Shown: positions 1 through 12,646 of the stretch, one piece after another
Numbering within the stretch: the first letter of the stretch is position 1
How the letters are laid out: each line of letters begins with the position of its first letter
From: Salinilacustrithrix sp034522155
GTDB lineage: Bacteria; Actinomycetota; Acidimicrobiia; Acidimicrobiales; Salinilacustritrichaceae
Length of the DNA: 64,000 bases
Direction of reading: 5' to 3'
NCBI GenBank assembly: GCA_034522155.1
Contig: JAXHLP010000012.1
Span: 1 to 64,000, forward strand
Notes under the pieces: model-generated
The model's input: the letters and a program-made list of their open reading frames with translations, nothing else
Told to the model about the DNA's origin: nothing
The model's database searches: none
Program-made: the position numbers and the translations under genes

Positions 1-1890
<1,890 letters not shown>

Positions 1891-1933
1891 TCTCTCATGT
1901 TCGTGCTCGCTATGGAATGCTCGAGGAACACGA

Positions 1934-1952
1934 GCCGTCAGCCGTTGACGGC
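1934..1952 (+). other. hairpin in 23S-5S spacer
   Basis: GCCGTCA (1934-1940) and TGACGGC (1946-1952) form a 7-bp stem in the 78-nt spacer between 23S and 5S. It may be a processing stem; no tRNA lies in this spacer. Confidence 0.4.
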
Positions 1953-1968
1953 GTGTCCTTTGACAAGT

Positions 1969-2086
<118 letters not shown>

Positions 2087-2090
2087 TCTC

Positions 2091-2130
2091 ACGAATGGCC
2101 CCCGCTACGGCGGGGGCCATTCGTCGTTTT
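2091..2130 (+). terminator. rRNA operon terminator
   Basis: A perfect 15-bp stem (2091-2105 with 2110-2124) with a TACG loop is followed by a short T run (2127-2130). It lies a few bases after 5S and ends the rRNA operon. Confidence 0.9.
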
Positions 2131-2144
2131 GGGCCGGACGCCGT

Positions 2145-2150
2145 TAGCCT
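2145..2150 (+). promoter_or_regulatory. -10 TAGCCT, leaderless promoter of TPR gene
   Basis: TAGCCT ends 7 nt before the ATG at 2158, the spacing expected for a leaderless transcript. It supports that start over an upstream in-frame ATG inside the terminator. Confidence 0.6.
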
Positions 2151-2157
2151 CAGACCG

Positions 2158-3249
2158 ATGTCCTCGCCCCGCAACGCCGACCGGAATGGTGGTCGCAATC
2201 AGCGGCAGGCCGGCCGGGACGGTCAGCACGGCAGCGGCGGCAAGAGCCGCCGCGATGGGGGAACGGGGCCGCGGCCACCGGTCAAGGGCCGCCGGCGCAC
2301 CTTCGACACCGAGTCGGTCCCCAACGAGCGCGAACGCCGCCGCGACGACGTCGGCAGTGACGATCGGACGGGCGACCGCTGGATCGACGAAGGGCCGGTT
2401 CGCCGGGCCGCGGGCGATGCGGTACGCCGCGGATCGTCGAACGATCGCGAAGTCGACGGTCAGAAGGCCGGCAAGAACGCGCCTACGCAGGCCGGAAGGC
2501 GGCCCCGGAAGCAGCCCGGCAAGCAGCCCGGCGATCAATCGGGGAAGAAGGCGGGCAAGAAGCGGGGCGGCGGCCAGGACCGCAACGCCAAACGCTCCCG
2601 TGAGCGGGCGGCCAAGCGCGCTGAATCGGCGCTCGAGCTCGACCGGGACCGACTGGTGCGTCAAGTCGGCCAGGCCAAGGCCGAGCGAGCGATCCAGCGG
2701 CTGGGGGAGGCGAGCGAGGCGTTCGCGGACGAGCGCTTCGAGGACGCGAACCGCCTGCTCAAGCCGATTGCCGCCACCATGCCCGACGAACCCGCCGTGC
2801 GCGAGCTCTACGGCCTGACGCTGTACCGGTTGGGGCGGTGGCGCCAGGCCGTGACCGAGCTCGAAGCGTTCCACCGCCGTACCGGCTCGGCCGAACAGCA
2901 CCCCGTGCTGGCCGACTGCCGTCGGGCCCTGGGTCACCACCGGAAGGTGGCCGAACTGTGGGACGAGCTCGGCTCGGCCTCACCCGACGCCGCCATCGTG
3001 GCCGAGGGACGCATCGTCTACGCCGGCTCGCTCGCCGATCAAGGTGATCTCGTCGGGGCCATCAAGGCGCTCGAGGGCGGGGCGCTCGGCGCCAAGAAGC
3101 TGGCGATCCACCACCTGCGCATGCGCTATGCGCTCGGCGACCTCTACGAGCGCGCCGGGGAGCACCAGGCCGCCCGGCGCCAGTTCCAGGCCGTGGCCGA
3201 GGCCGAGCCCGCCTTCTTCGACGTCCAGGACCGTCTCGCCCAGCTCTGA
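2158..3249 (+). CDS. TPR-repeat protein with basic, disordered N-terminus
   Basis: A 363-aa protein of unknown role. The first 150 or so residues are rich in Arg, Lys, Gly and Asp and look disordered; this part could bind nucleic acid or ribosomes (inference). From about residue 165 to the end come helical repeats resembling tetratricopeptide repeats (for example YGLTLYRLGRWRQAVTELEA), which normally mediate protein-protein contacts. The start at 2158 is chosen because an upstream ATG at 2095 lies within the rRNA terminator and because TAGCCT sits 7 nt upstream. There is no signal peptide or membrane segment. Its position directly after an rRNA operon is suggestive but proves nothing. Confidence 0.8.
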   Translation: MSSPRNADRNGGRNQRQAGRDGQHGSGGKSRRDGGTGPRPPVKGRRRTFDTESVPNERERRRDDVGSDDRTGDRWIDEGPVRRAAGDAVRRGSSNDREVDGQKAGKNAPTQAGRRPRKQPGKQPGDQSGKKAGKKRGGGQDRNAKRSRERAAKRAESALELDRDRLVRQVGQAKAERAIQRLGEASEAFADERFEDANRLLKPIAATMPDEPAVRELYGLTLYRLGRWRQAVTELEAFHRRTGSAEQHPVLADCRRALGHHRKVAELWDELGSASPDAAIVAEGRIVYAGSLADQGDLVGAIKALEGGALGAKKLAIHHLRMRYALGDLYERAGEHQAARRQFQAVAEAEPAFFDVQDRLAQL

Positions 3250-3320
3250 CTCGCTACCGTCGACCGCGACTTCCCCCGTCGCTCGCCCGCCCGAGCGCGG
3301 GTCGACCCAGGGGAGTCCCC

Positions 3321-3689
3321 ATGTCCAGCAAGCTCGCCAGCGAACCGTCCACCGATCTCGACGTGGCCGTCGTCATCGGCACGCTCAGCTCCGATCCGGT
3401 GAGGACAGACCTCGCCTCCGGCTCGGTGCTGGTGCGCTACGAGGTGACTGCCCGCCACCGCGGCGGCACTGATTCGGTCCCCGTGTCCTGGATCGATCCG
3501 GGTCGTCCGCCCGCTGTGGTCGCCGGCGACCGGGTGGCTGTCGTCGGCCACGTCCGGCGGCGCTTCTTCCGGGCCGGTGGCGCCACCCGCTCGGCGACCG
3601 AGATCGCCGCCACGTGGGTCGGGCGTGCCCACTCGACCCGGCGCGTGGCCATCACGCTCGGCGAGACGCTCGACGTCATCGGTCACTGA
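3321..3689 (+). CDS. single-stranded DNA-binding-like OB-fold protein
   Basis: A 122-aa protein. Residues 12-100 read like the OB fold of bacterial SSB (DVAVVIGTLSSDPVRTDLASG, then RYEVTARHR and VAVVGHVRRRFFR). It lacks the usual long Gly/Pro-rich linker and acidic C-terminal tip that recruits partners, so it resembles the short secondary SSB-like proteins of actinobacteria rather than the essential SSB. An AGGGGAG Shine-Dalgarno lies just before the ATG at 3321. It stands between the TPR gene and the aldolase gene, all on the same strand. Confidence 0.75.
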   Translation: MSSKLASEPSTDLDVAVVIGTLSSDPVRTDLASGSVLVRYEVTARHRGGTDSVPVSWIDPGRPPAVVAGDRVAVVGHVRRRFFRAGGATRSATEIAATWVGRAHSTRRVAITLGETLDVIGH

Positions 3690-3775
3690 GCGACCGACGA
3701 CGTGGACGCCCGTCGCGTCCGTCCGACAGGATGGCCCTTTCGCAACCCGTCGATCATCGTGGGAGCCCGACAGCC

Positions 3776-4660
3776 ATGAACAGCGAGCAGTTCGACAAGG
3801 TCAGGAGCCGGCAGGGGTTCATCGCTGCCCTCGACCAGAGCGGGGGCAGCACGCCCAAGGCCCTCAAGCTGTACGGCGTCGAAGAGGACGCCTACTCGAA
3901 CGACACGGAGATGTTCGACCGGATCCACGAGATGCGGACCCGGATCATGACCAGCTCGGTGTTCGACGGCAGCCGGGTGCTCGGGGCGATCCTGTTCGAG
4001 GACACCATGGACCGCGACGTCGACGGCAAGCCGTCGGCCTCGTACCTGTGGGACGTGAAGAACGTCGTCCCGTTCCTCAAGGTCGACAAGGGCCTGGCCG
4101 ACGAGGCCGACGGCGTGCAGCTGATGAAGCCGATCCCGGGCCTCGACGACCTGCTCGACCGGGCCGTGGGTCACGGCGTGTTCGGCACCAAGATGCGCTC
4201 GGTGGTCAAGGTCGCCGACCGGGCCGGCATCGAGGCCATCGTCGACCAGCAGTTCGAGATCGGACGCCAGATCGCCGCCGAGGGTCTCGTACCGATCCTC
4301 GAGCCCGAGGTCGACATCCACAGCCCGTCCAAGGCCGACGCCGAGCAGCTTCTCTACGACGGGATCGTGGCCCGGCTCGGCGATCTCGGCGACGAGCAGT
4401 TCATGTTCAAGATCACCCTGCCCGAACAGGACGGCCTCTACGCCGACGTGCTCGAGCATCCCAACGTGCTCGCGGTCGTCGCGCTCAGCGGTGGCTACAG
4501 CCGCGACGAGGCCAACGAGCGCCTCGCCCGCAACCCGGGCGTGATCGCCAGCTTCTCCCGGGCCCTCACCCAGGACCTGAACGTGAACCAGACGCCTGAG
4601 GAGTTCGACGCCGCGCTCGACGAGGCGATCGCCAGCATCCACGCCGCTTCGGTCGCCTGA
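3776..4660 (+). CDS. fda: fructose-bisphosphate aldolase class I
   Basis: A 294-aa cytoplasmic glycolytic enzyme that interconverts fructose 1,6-bisphosphate with dihydroxyacetone phosphate and glyceraldehyde 3-phosphate by a Schiff-base mechanism. The N-terminus GFIAALDQSGGSTPKAL is typical of the metal-independent bacterial class I family (Staphylococcus type, about 296 aa). The Schiff-base lysine is K212 in the context MFKITLPE. The reading frame is open further upstream, but the family N-terminus begins at the ATG at 3776. Class I aldolase is less common than class II in actinobacteria. Confidence 0.93.
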   Translation: MNSEQFDKVRSRQGFIAALDQSGGSTPKALKLYGVEEDAYSNDTEMFDRIHEMRTRIMTSSVFDGSRVLGAILFEDTMDRDVDGKPSASYLWDVKNVVPFLKVDKGLADEADGVQLMKPIPGLDDLLDRAVGHGVFGTKMRSVVKVADRAGIEAIVDQQFEIGRQIAAEGLVPILEPEVDIHSPSKADAEQLLYDGIVARLGDLGDEQFMFKITLPEQDGLYADVLEHPNVLAVVALSGGYSRDEANERLARNPGVIASFSRALTQDLNVNQTPEEFDAALDEAIASIHAASVA

Positions 4661-4737
4661 CCGCACGGGTGCGTGGGCGCGCGCCGCGCGCGAAGCTAGG
4701 TTTCTCAGCAGACAACGACGTCTGCAAGGGAGACACC

Positions 4738-6612
<1,875 letters not shown>

Positions 6613-6662
6613 TGCAGCCCGACGAGCCGTCGTGACCCGACGGCACCACGCGCAAGGACTGG

Positions 6663-7640
6663 ATGTCGGACCAGGAGGTCCGGTGGTGCCCGGGCTGTGG
6701 CGACTACTCGATCCTCGCCGCCATCCAACTGGCCCTGCCCGACATGGAAATCCGTCGCGAGGACGCCGTCTTCGTGTCCGGCATCGGCTGCGCGGCCCGG
6801 TTCCCGTACTACATGAACACCTACGGGATGCACTCGATCCACGGCCGGGCTCCGGCCATCGCCACCGGCCTCGCCATGACCCGCCCCGACCTGCACGTGT
6901 TCGTGGTCTCCGGCGACGGCGACGCCCTGTCGATCGGCGGCAACCACCTGATCCACGCGCTGCGCCGCAACGTGAACATCACGATCCTGTTGTTCAACAA
7001 TCAGATCTACGGCCTCACCAAGGGGCAGTACTCGCCGACCTCCGAGGTGGGCAAGGTCACCAAGTCGACGCCGTTCGGCTCGATCGACACGCCGTTCAAC
7101 CCGATCTCGGTGGCCCTCGGCGCCGAGGGCAGCTTCGTGGCCCGCACCCACGACATGGACCGCAAGCACATGATCGAGATGTTCCAGCGGGCGCATGCCC
7201 ACCGAGGCTCCTCGATCATCGAGATCTACCAGAACTGCAACGTGTTCAACGACGGGGCGTTCGGCCAGATCACCACCAAGGATGCCCGCGGCAAGATGCT
7301 CATCGACCTCCGCCACGGCGAGCCGATCCGCTTCGGCGAGGAGCGGGAGCGGGGCGTGATGCTCGACGGCAAGGGTCTGTCGATCGTCGACGTCGACGAC
7401 GTGGGGGAGGACGCGCTCCTCGTCCACGACGAGACCCGGGCCGACCCCTCGATCCAGTTCATGCTGGCCCGCCTGGCCAACGGCCCCTACGAGCCCACGC
7501 CGGTCGGCGTGTTCCGCGCCGTCGAACGGCCGGAGTACGGCGCGGGCATCAACCAGCAGCTCGCCGCCGCCCAGGACGAGAAGGGCCCCGGCCGCCTCCA
7601 CGACCTCCTGCGTTCCGGCGCGACCTGGGACGTCGCGTAG
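6663..7640 (+). CDS. korB: 2-oxoacid:acceptor oxidoreductase, beta subunit (KorB type)
   Basis: A 325-aa thiamine-diphosphate-binding subunit that pairs with the KorA product. Visible motifs are SDQEVRWCPGCGDYSILAA at the N-terminus, the ThDP motif VVSGDGDALSIGGNH and the following NNQIYGLTKGQYSPTS. The start is ATG at 6663 with AAGGA 4 nt upstream. An earlier in-frame ATG at 6612 overlaps the korA stop (TGATG), but a TGA at 6633 interrupts it. The codons after that stop read TTRKDW, which resembles the conserved family lead-in, so the original start may have been at 6612. Confidence 0.92.
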   Translation: MSDQEVRWCPGCGDYSILAAIQLALPDMEIRREDAVFVSGIGCAARFPYYMNTYGMHSIHGRAPAIATGLAMTRPDLHVFVVSGDGDALSIGGNHLIHALRRNVNITILLFNNQIYGLTKGQYSPTSEVGKVTKSTPFGSIDTPFNPISVALGAEGSFVARTHDMDRKHMIEMFQRAHAHRGSSIIEIYQNCNVFNDGAFGQITTKDARGKMLIDLRHGEPIRFGEERERGVMLDGKGLSIVDVDDVGEDALLVHDETRADPSIQFMLARLANGPYEPTPVGVFRAVERPEYGAGINQQLAAAQDEKGPGRLHDLLRSGATWDVA

Positions 7641-7642
7641 GA

Positions 7643-7671
7643 GGCCGAGCGAGTCGCTTCGGGACTCGGCC
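7643..7671 (+). terminator. hairpin after korB, possible terminator
   Basis: GGCCGAG (7643-7649) pairs with CTCGGCC (7665-7671); an alternative inner stem GAGTC/GACTC also exists. No T tract follows, so termination is only a guess. Confidence 0.3.
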
Positions 7672-7779
7672 AACCGGCACTCGTGTCCCCGTCCCGAGAG
7701 AACTGATCGTCTCGCGCCGACATCGACATCGCGGCCGGGCCCGTTCGTGATCAGCTCAGCGTCATCGCAAGCCGTGGCG

Positions 7780-7881
7780 CGGGCGAGCACCACGCCCGAA
7801 TCAGGGGTGACCAGCCCTGACGAGCCCGTTCGGGCGCTTTCCACGCTGGCATGGCTGGACCGTAGTAAGTAGTCCGTACGG
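7780..7881 (+). promoter_or_regulatory. structured leader upstream of surface protein gene
   Basis: The 312-nt stretch 7641-7952 holds no gene. It contains consecutive inverted repeats: CGGGCG/CGCCCG (7780-7798), TCAGGG/CCCTGA (7801-7820) and GCCC/GGGC (7824-7835) followed by GCTTT. Then come two mutually exclusive pairings around 7857-7881 (GGAC/GTCC or CCGTA/TACGG). I cannot match it to a known riboswitch class. It could be an attenuator or the promoter region of the gene at 7953. Confidence 0.35.
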
Positions 7882-7952
7882 CCCATCAAGGGCGATCCGA
7901 AAGAAGACGACATCCCTCCCCGGAAGAAACAACTCGGAGGAGTCCCGTCACG

Positions 7953-10900
7953 ATGCGAGCGATCACCCGCGGTCATGTGCTGCGCCGAGCCCTCGCCACC
8001 GCAGTTGCGTTGGCGATGGCGCTGGCCGTCACCGTCATCGAGGCTGCGCCGGCGAGCGCTGCGCTGTCCATCACGGGCACGGGAACCGTGCCCTACACCG
8101 AACAGGATCCGCCGGTCGACATCGCCTCGGGCGTGACGGTGAGCGGCGGTTCGTCCTACGGCGGCCAGCACCTCGAGTTCTCCCCGGTCGGGACCGACGG
8201 CCTGGACCAGCTCTCACTGCGCACCGACGGGGTCGCGTCGACCGTCGACGGCCAGGTCTCGATCGTGGGGACGGCCGTCTATCTCGGCAACGGCACCGGA
8301 GCCGACCCCATCGGCTCGATCGACCCGACCTCCGACGGCGTCGACGGCAAGAACCTGCGGGTCAACTTCACCAGCGATTTCGCGAACCCGAGCCTGGAGA
8401 CGGGCACGCTCGACGGCTGGACCACCTACGAGAACCGCGTCGACCTCGGCGTCACATCGCTGGCCGGCCACTCGACCATCGACACCGCCAGCTATCCCAC
8501 GGACTCCGGCGGCAACGACAACGACGTTCCGAGCAACCCGGGCACCTACGACGTGACGGTCGAGAGCTCCACCGCCAGCGACGGCAACAGGTCACTGCGC
8601 CTCGAGTCGAGCGGCATGACCACGCAGAACAACTGTGACGTGGTGCACGGTCCGGCCGCGTGGAGCTCGGAGTTCCAGGCCGCCGCCGGCGACGAGATCT
8701 ACTTCGATTGGCGGGCCTTCTCCGGCAATGACGCCTACCACGTCTTCGGCTACATCCTCGACAGCGCGGGGAACCAGACCGAGGTCCTCGACACGTACAC
8801 CAACTCGACGAGCAACACGTCCTGGGCCACCAAGGCCACCACGATCCCGAGCACCGACACCTACCGTTTCGTCTTCGTGTCCGGCACCTACGACGCCACC
8901 TGTGGCCGGGCTGCGGGTGCGGCCCTGCACATCGACAACTTCCGTGTCTACGGCGACCAGGTGAACGACGACGTGGTCGCCCAGGTGGTGCAGCGCCTCC
9001 GCTACGCCTACACCGGCGACAACCCGCCGGCGAGCCGCGATGTCGGCATCACCGCCCAGAGCGCCTCTTCGGGCGCGGGCACCGGCACCATCCAGGTGGA
9101 CATCACCCCCGTGGACGACGCGCCCACGCTCGGATCGGTGCCGTCGTCGACCTTCACCAACACCATCGGTGACCAGGCGTACGCCACGGCGACGGGGACT
9201 CTGACCGGCACCGACCCGGAGAACGACCCGCTCACGTTCGCCATCGCGGGCCAGCCCCGCTCGGCCCACGACGTCGCGGGGGTCACCTACACGACCAGGC
9301 AGACCGGTACCTACGGCACGCTGCACGTCGCCGATGACGGCTCCACCGCCTTCGTGCCCGACGCCGCGGCCATCGACGCCCGAATCACCGACGACAGCGA
9401 GACCTTCACCGTCGCGGTCGACGCCAACGGGCTCACGGACACCGGCACCTACACGGTGAACGTCTCGGTGCCGGCGTCCGCACCCGGTGCACCCACCGGG
9501 GTGACCGCCACGCCGGGGGACACGACCGCCCAGCTGTCGTGGACACCGCCGAGCTGGCTCGGCGGGTCTGCGATCTCGGGTCACACCGTGGAGGTGTCCA
9601 CCGACGGTGGCGCGACCTGGAGCACGGCGACCGCGTCGACCTCTGCCGACACGACGGCGACGGTGACCGGCCTGACGAACGGCGTGGAGGCCGTCTTCCG
9701 GGTCCGGGCGACGAACGCCACCGGCACCAGCGATCCGTCCGCTCCGTCGAACGCAGTCGTGCCGATGGGGCCCCAGAGCCCGCTGTCGGTCGTGGCATCG
9801 GACATCACCTATGGCGACACCCTCGAGCTCGGCGTCTCGGGCGGCTCGGGCTCCGGCGAGGTGACCTACACGGTCGAGACCGGCCCGTGCGAGATCGACG
9901 GGACGACCCTGTCGGCCACGACGGCCGGCACGTGCACGATCTCGGCCGACAAGGCCGGCGACGTCGCCCACCATCCGGCCTCGGCCCCGGCGGTCGCTGT
10001 CGAGGTCGCGCCCAAGACCCTCACCGTCGTCGACACCTCGGTGGTCACCCGCCCCTACGACACGACGACCGACGCGGAGCTCACCGGCGCCACGCTGGTC
10101 GGTGTCGAGCCGGGCGACGACGTCAGCCTCGCGGACCACACCAACGGCGTCTTCGCCAGTCCCGATGTGGGGACCGACATCGCGGTCACGACGTCGATGA
10201 CCCTCACCGGGGACGACGTTGCCGCCTACGAACTGGTCCAGCCGAAGCTGACCGGCACGGTCGAGATCGCGCCGCAGGCCCAGCTCCGAGCCGTCATCGA
10301 CGACTTCGTCTACGGCGACTCGTCACCGCTGGCCTCCTTCGGCGGCTCCGGTGCCGGCGAGGTCAGCTTCTCGGTGCTCTCCGGGCCGTGCCAGATCGAG
10401 GGTCCGATGCTGACGTCCAGCGCCGCCGGGATCTGCGAGATCGTGGCGACCAAGGCCGGCGACGGCTCGTACGAGGCCGCCACGTCCGAGTCGGTGGAGG
10501 TCACCGTGGCCCGTCGCCCGCTCAGCGTCGAGGGCGCCGAGGTCCCCGACAAGGTGGCTGACGGCACCCGAGCTGCCACGATCGAGGGCGCGACCCTCGA
10601 GGGTGTGCTCGACGGTGACGATGTCCGACTCGGCGATCATCGGAACGGGACGTTCGGATCCAGCACGCCGGGCGAGGTCATCCCGGTCACCTCCCGGATG
10701 ACGCTCGCCGGCGCCGACGTCGACAACTACATCCTCGCCCAGCCGACGTTGACCGGAGCCATCCTGTCGGCGCCGACCATGACGCGCGAGGACGGAGCGG
10801 ACGCCGACGAGGTGAGGGTGTTCGCGCAAAGCGAGTCGATCACGACGCAGCTGTGCTCGCTCCAGCCCGGCTCCGCCGTGTCGGCTCGACTGGCCAGCTC

Positions 10901-11186
10901 GCAACGCGTGCTCGGTACCTGGACCGTCGGCGACGACGGCTGCGTCGAGGCGGAGCTCGCCCAGACCCTGTCCGAAGGCACCCACACGATCACCTTCGAG
11001 GGCACGGACCTGGTCGGCGACGAGGTCACCATGGAGCGCACTGTCGAGGTGCTCGGTGCGCAGGTCACCCGTTCGCTCCCCGTCACGGGCGCGAGCGTCA
11101 TCTCGCTGATGTTGCTCGGGCTGGCCCTCGCCGTGGGCGGCAGGTCCCTCACGCTGGCAGGGCGGCATCGGTCCTCGGCCCGCTGA
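7953..11186 (+). CDS. LPXTG-anchored multidomain surface protein (FN3, YDG/MBG-like repeats)
   Basis: A 1077-aa exported protein. Residues 1-36 form a signal peptide with a likely cleavage after APASA. A region near residues 140-330 resembles a secreted carbohydrate-binding-like fold (NPSLETGTLDGWT ... HIDNFRVYGD). Residues about 505-605 form a fibronectin type III domain. Two tandem units follow, each with an Ig-like part (ITYGDTLELGVSGGSGSGEV; FVYGDSSPLASFGGSGAGEV) and a YDG-like part (RPYDTTTDAELTGATLVGV and a diverged copy). The C-terminus has LPVTG at 1042-1046, a hydrophobic stretch and a basic tail, which is a sortase signal. GGAGGAG lies upstream of the ATG. It is probably an adhesin or cell-surface scaffold; no catalytic motif is visible. 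Confidence 0.85.
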   Translation: MRAITRGHVLRRALATAVALAMALAVTVIEAAPASAALSITGTGTVPYTEQDPPVDIASGVTVSGGSSYGGQHLEFSPVGTDGLDQLSLRTDGVASTVDGQVSIVGTAVYLGNGTGADPIGSIDPTSDGVDGKNLRVNFTSDFANPSLETGTLDGWTTYENRVDLGVTSLAGHSTIDTASYPTDSGGNDNDVPSNPGTYDVTVESSTASDGNRSLRLESSGMTTQNNCDVVHGPAAWSSEFQAAAGDEIYFDWRAFSGNDAYHVFGYILDSAGNQTEVLDTYTNSTSNTSWATKATTIPSTDTYRFVFVSGTYDATCGRAAGAALHIDNFRVYGDQVNDDVVAQVVQRLRYAYTGDNPPASRDVGITAQSASSGAGTGTIQVDITPVDDAPTLGSVPSSTFTNTIGDQAYATATGTLTGTDPENDPLTFAIAGQPRSAHDVAGVTYTTRQTGTYGTLHVADDGSTAFVPDAAAIDARITDDSETFTVAVDANGLTDTGTYTVNVSVPASAPGAPTGVTATPGDTTAQLSWTPPSWLGGSAISGHTVEVSTDGGATWSTATASTSADTTATVTGLTNGVEAVFRVRATNATGTSDPSAPSNAVVPMGPQSPLSVVASDITYGDTLELGVSGGSGSGEVTYTVETGPCEIDGTTLSATTAGTCTISADKAGDVAHHPASAPAVAVEVAPKTLTVVDTSVVTRPYDTTTDAELTGATLVGVEPGDDVSLADHTNGVFASPDVGTDIAVTTSMTLTGDDVAAYELVQPKLTGTVEIAPQAQLRAVIDDFVYGDSSPLASFGGSGAGEVSFSVLSGPCQIEGPMLTSSAAGICEIVATKAGDGSYEAATSESVEVTVARRPLSVEGAEVPDKVADGTRAATIEGATLEGVLDGDDVRLGDHRNGTFGSSTPGEVIPVTSRMTLAGADVDNYILAQPTLTGAILSAPTMTREDGADADEVRVFAQSESITTQLCSLQPGSAVSARLASSQRVLGTWTVGDDGCVEAELAQTLSEGTHTITFEGTDLVGDEVTMERTVEVLGAQVTRSLPVTGASVISLMLLGLALAVGGRSLTLAGRHRSSAR

Positions 11187-11192
11187 TCCGGG

Positions 11193-11333
11193 ATGAACGA
11201 GATTCCCCGATGCCGAACGCATAGACCCGGCCACGACGCCGGCGCCGGGCGCGCCTACCTCCAGGTCCTCGACCTCGACGATCTCGACCACATCGTCCTG
11301 CTCGGCGACGAGGTGCTCCCGCACCTCACCTGA
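11193..11333 (+). pseudogene. remnant: C-terminus of an LLM-class (F420-type) oxidoreductase
   Basis: A 46-codon open frame whose second half reads RAYLQVLDLDDLDHIVLL followed by GDEVLPHLT and a stop. This resembles the C-terminal end of luciferase-like, F420-dependent oxidoreductases, whose last strand and helix typically read LQVLDLDDLDHLELI then EVLPH. No upstream part of such an enzyme is present; the preceding DNA is the end of the surface-protein gene. It appears to be a gene tail left by a deletion or rearrangement. Confidence 0.55.
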
Positions 11334-11341
11334 CGCTGCGG

Positions 11342-12532
11342 TCAGCGAAGATCGCGGAAGACGATGCCGGTGGCCGGCTTGGGGGCGAAGAACGTGGTCT
11401 TCGGTGGCATCCGCTCCCCACCGTGGGCGATCGCCTGGATCTGGGGCACCGTCGCCGGCCGCATGAGCAGCGCGGCCTGGGCGTCGCCGGCGGCAACGGC
11501 GCCGGTGACGTTGGCCACGCCGTGCTGGTAGCGGACCTCGTGATCGGGGAGCTCGGCCAGGGCCTGGGCGGTGCGGACCGTGTCGAGGTCGACGTCGTCG
11601 CCGAACGCGCCCGGCTCGGGGCGCAGCAGGTGGGTGCCGGCGGGGGTGACCAGCCCGAGGCCGCCCTCATCGACGAGGTGCTCGACCGCGTCGGGGCCGA
11701 ACGCGTCGTGGGGCTCGACGTCGAACCAGCGCCCGAGCTCGGCGGCCAGGTCGGTGCCCTCGGGTAGGCCGGTGACCAGGCGGTGGATGGGCTGGATCGT
11801 CAGCTCGTCCTCGATCAGCTCGACCACGTAGCACAAGGCCAGGTCGGCGTTGGTGCCGGTGCCGTGGGTGACGCGTCGCTCGTCGCGGTAGGCGAGGGTG
11901 GTCTCGTAGCGGTGGTGGCCGTCGGCGACGAGCACCGGCGCGCCGAGCACGGTGCTGGCGATGCGACCGTTGGTGTCGGCGTCGCGGACGACCCAGACGG
12001 TGTGCTGGACGCCGTCGGGGTCGGTCCAGTCGGCGTCGGGCTCGGCGTCGGTGGGGAGCAGGTCGGTGAGCCCCTTGGCCATCGACAGGCCCCAGATGGC
12101 TGACGTGTTGGCCTTGCACGACCGCAGCAGGTTCAGCCGGTCGGACTTGTCCTTCGGCGTGGTCTGCTCGTGAGGGAGGATCTCGCCCGACCCGGGTGGC
12201 CACAGCTCGAGCGCACCGATCACGCCGGTGGTCTGGCGCACGATGCCGGCCTCGTCGGTGAAGGTCATCCGGTACACGGTGAACGTCGGGCCGTCGTCGC
12301 TGACCAGGACGCCTTCGTCCTGCCACTCCTGGAGCAGACGCGCCGCCACCTGGTAGCGGTCCTCATCGCCTTCGTCGACCGGGAGGTCGATCTTGACGGT
12401 GTTGTACCGATCGCGGGCCGCGAGCTCGGCACGCTGGGCCTCGTCGATCACGTCGTAGGGGGGTGCGGTGACATCGGCCATCGACCGGCTCGGGTCGTAG
12501 CGGATGCCGGGAAAGGGGTCGAAGCGGGGCAC
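11342..12532 (-). CDS. DUF1015 family protein
   Basis: A 396-aa protein covering the whole DUF1015 family. Characteristic segments are FPGIRYDPSRSMADVTAPPY at the N-terminus, YNTVKIDLP, VLVADGHHRYETTLAYRDER near the middle and a C-terminal KPATGIVFRDL. The family is widespread, often near serine/phosphoglycerate metabolism genes, and has no proven biochemical role. The start is GTG at 12532. It is followed by 8 nt before the F420-oxidoreductase remnant on the other strand, so the genes converge. Confidence 0.88.
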   Translation of the reverse strand: MPRFDPFPGIRYDPSRSMADVTAPPYDVIDEAQRAELAARDRYNTVKIDLPVDEGDEDRYQVAARLLQEWQDEGVLVSDDGPTFTVYRMTFTDEAGIVRQTTGVIGALELWPPGSGEILPHEQTTPKDKSDRLNLLRSCKANTSAIWGLSMAKGLTDLLPTDAEPDADWTDPDGVQHTVWVVRDADTNGRIASTVLGAPVLVADGHHRYETTLAYRDERRVTHGTGTNADLALCYVVELIEDELTIQPIHRLVTGLPEGTDLAAELGRWFDVEPHDAFGPDAVEHLVDEGGLGLVTPAGTHLLRPEPGAFGDDVDLDTVRTAQALAELPDHEVRYQHGVANVTGAVAAGDAQAALLMRPATVPQIQAIAHGGERMPPKTTFFAPKPATGIVFRDLR

Positions 12533-12646
12533 CAGGACACTCTGGCACGCTGCCCGGGGTCGGTCGGAAAGCCGGCGCCAACGCGCTCTGGGCCCATGTT
12601 CGTCGCTCAGCGCGAGATCAGGGCCCGGAACGAGATGTGGGCGCGG

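Noticed and set aside
2089..2940. Long minus-strand open frame opposite the TPR gene
   Set aside because: Low-complexity Arg/Ala/Leu composition and codon pattern mark it as the antisense of a real high-GC gene; many similar frames across the window were left out for the same reason.
7780..7881. c-di-GMP or c-di-AMP riboswitch upstream of the surface protein
   Set aside because: Hairpins exist, but the conserved bases of those riboswitch classes could not be found.
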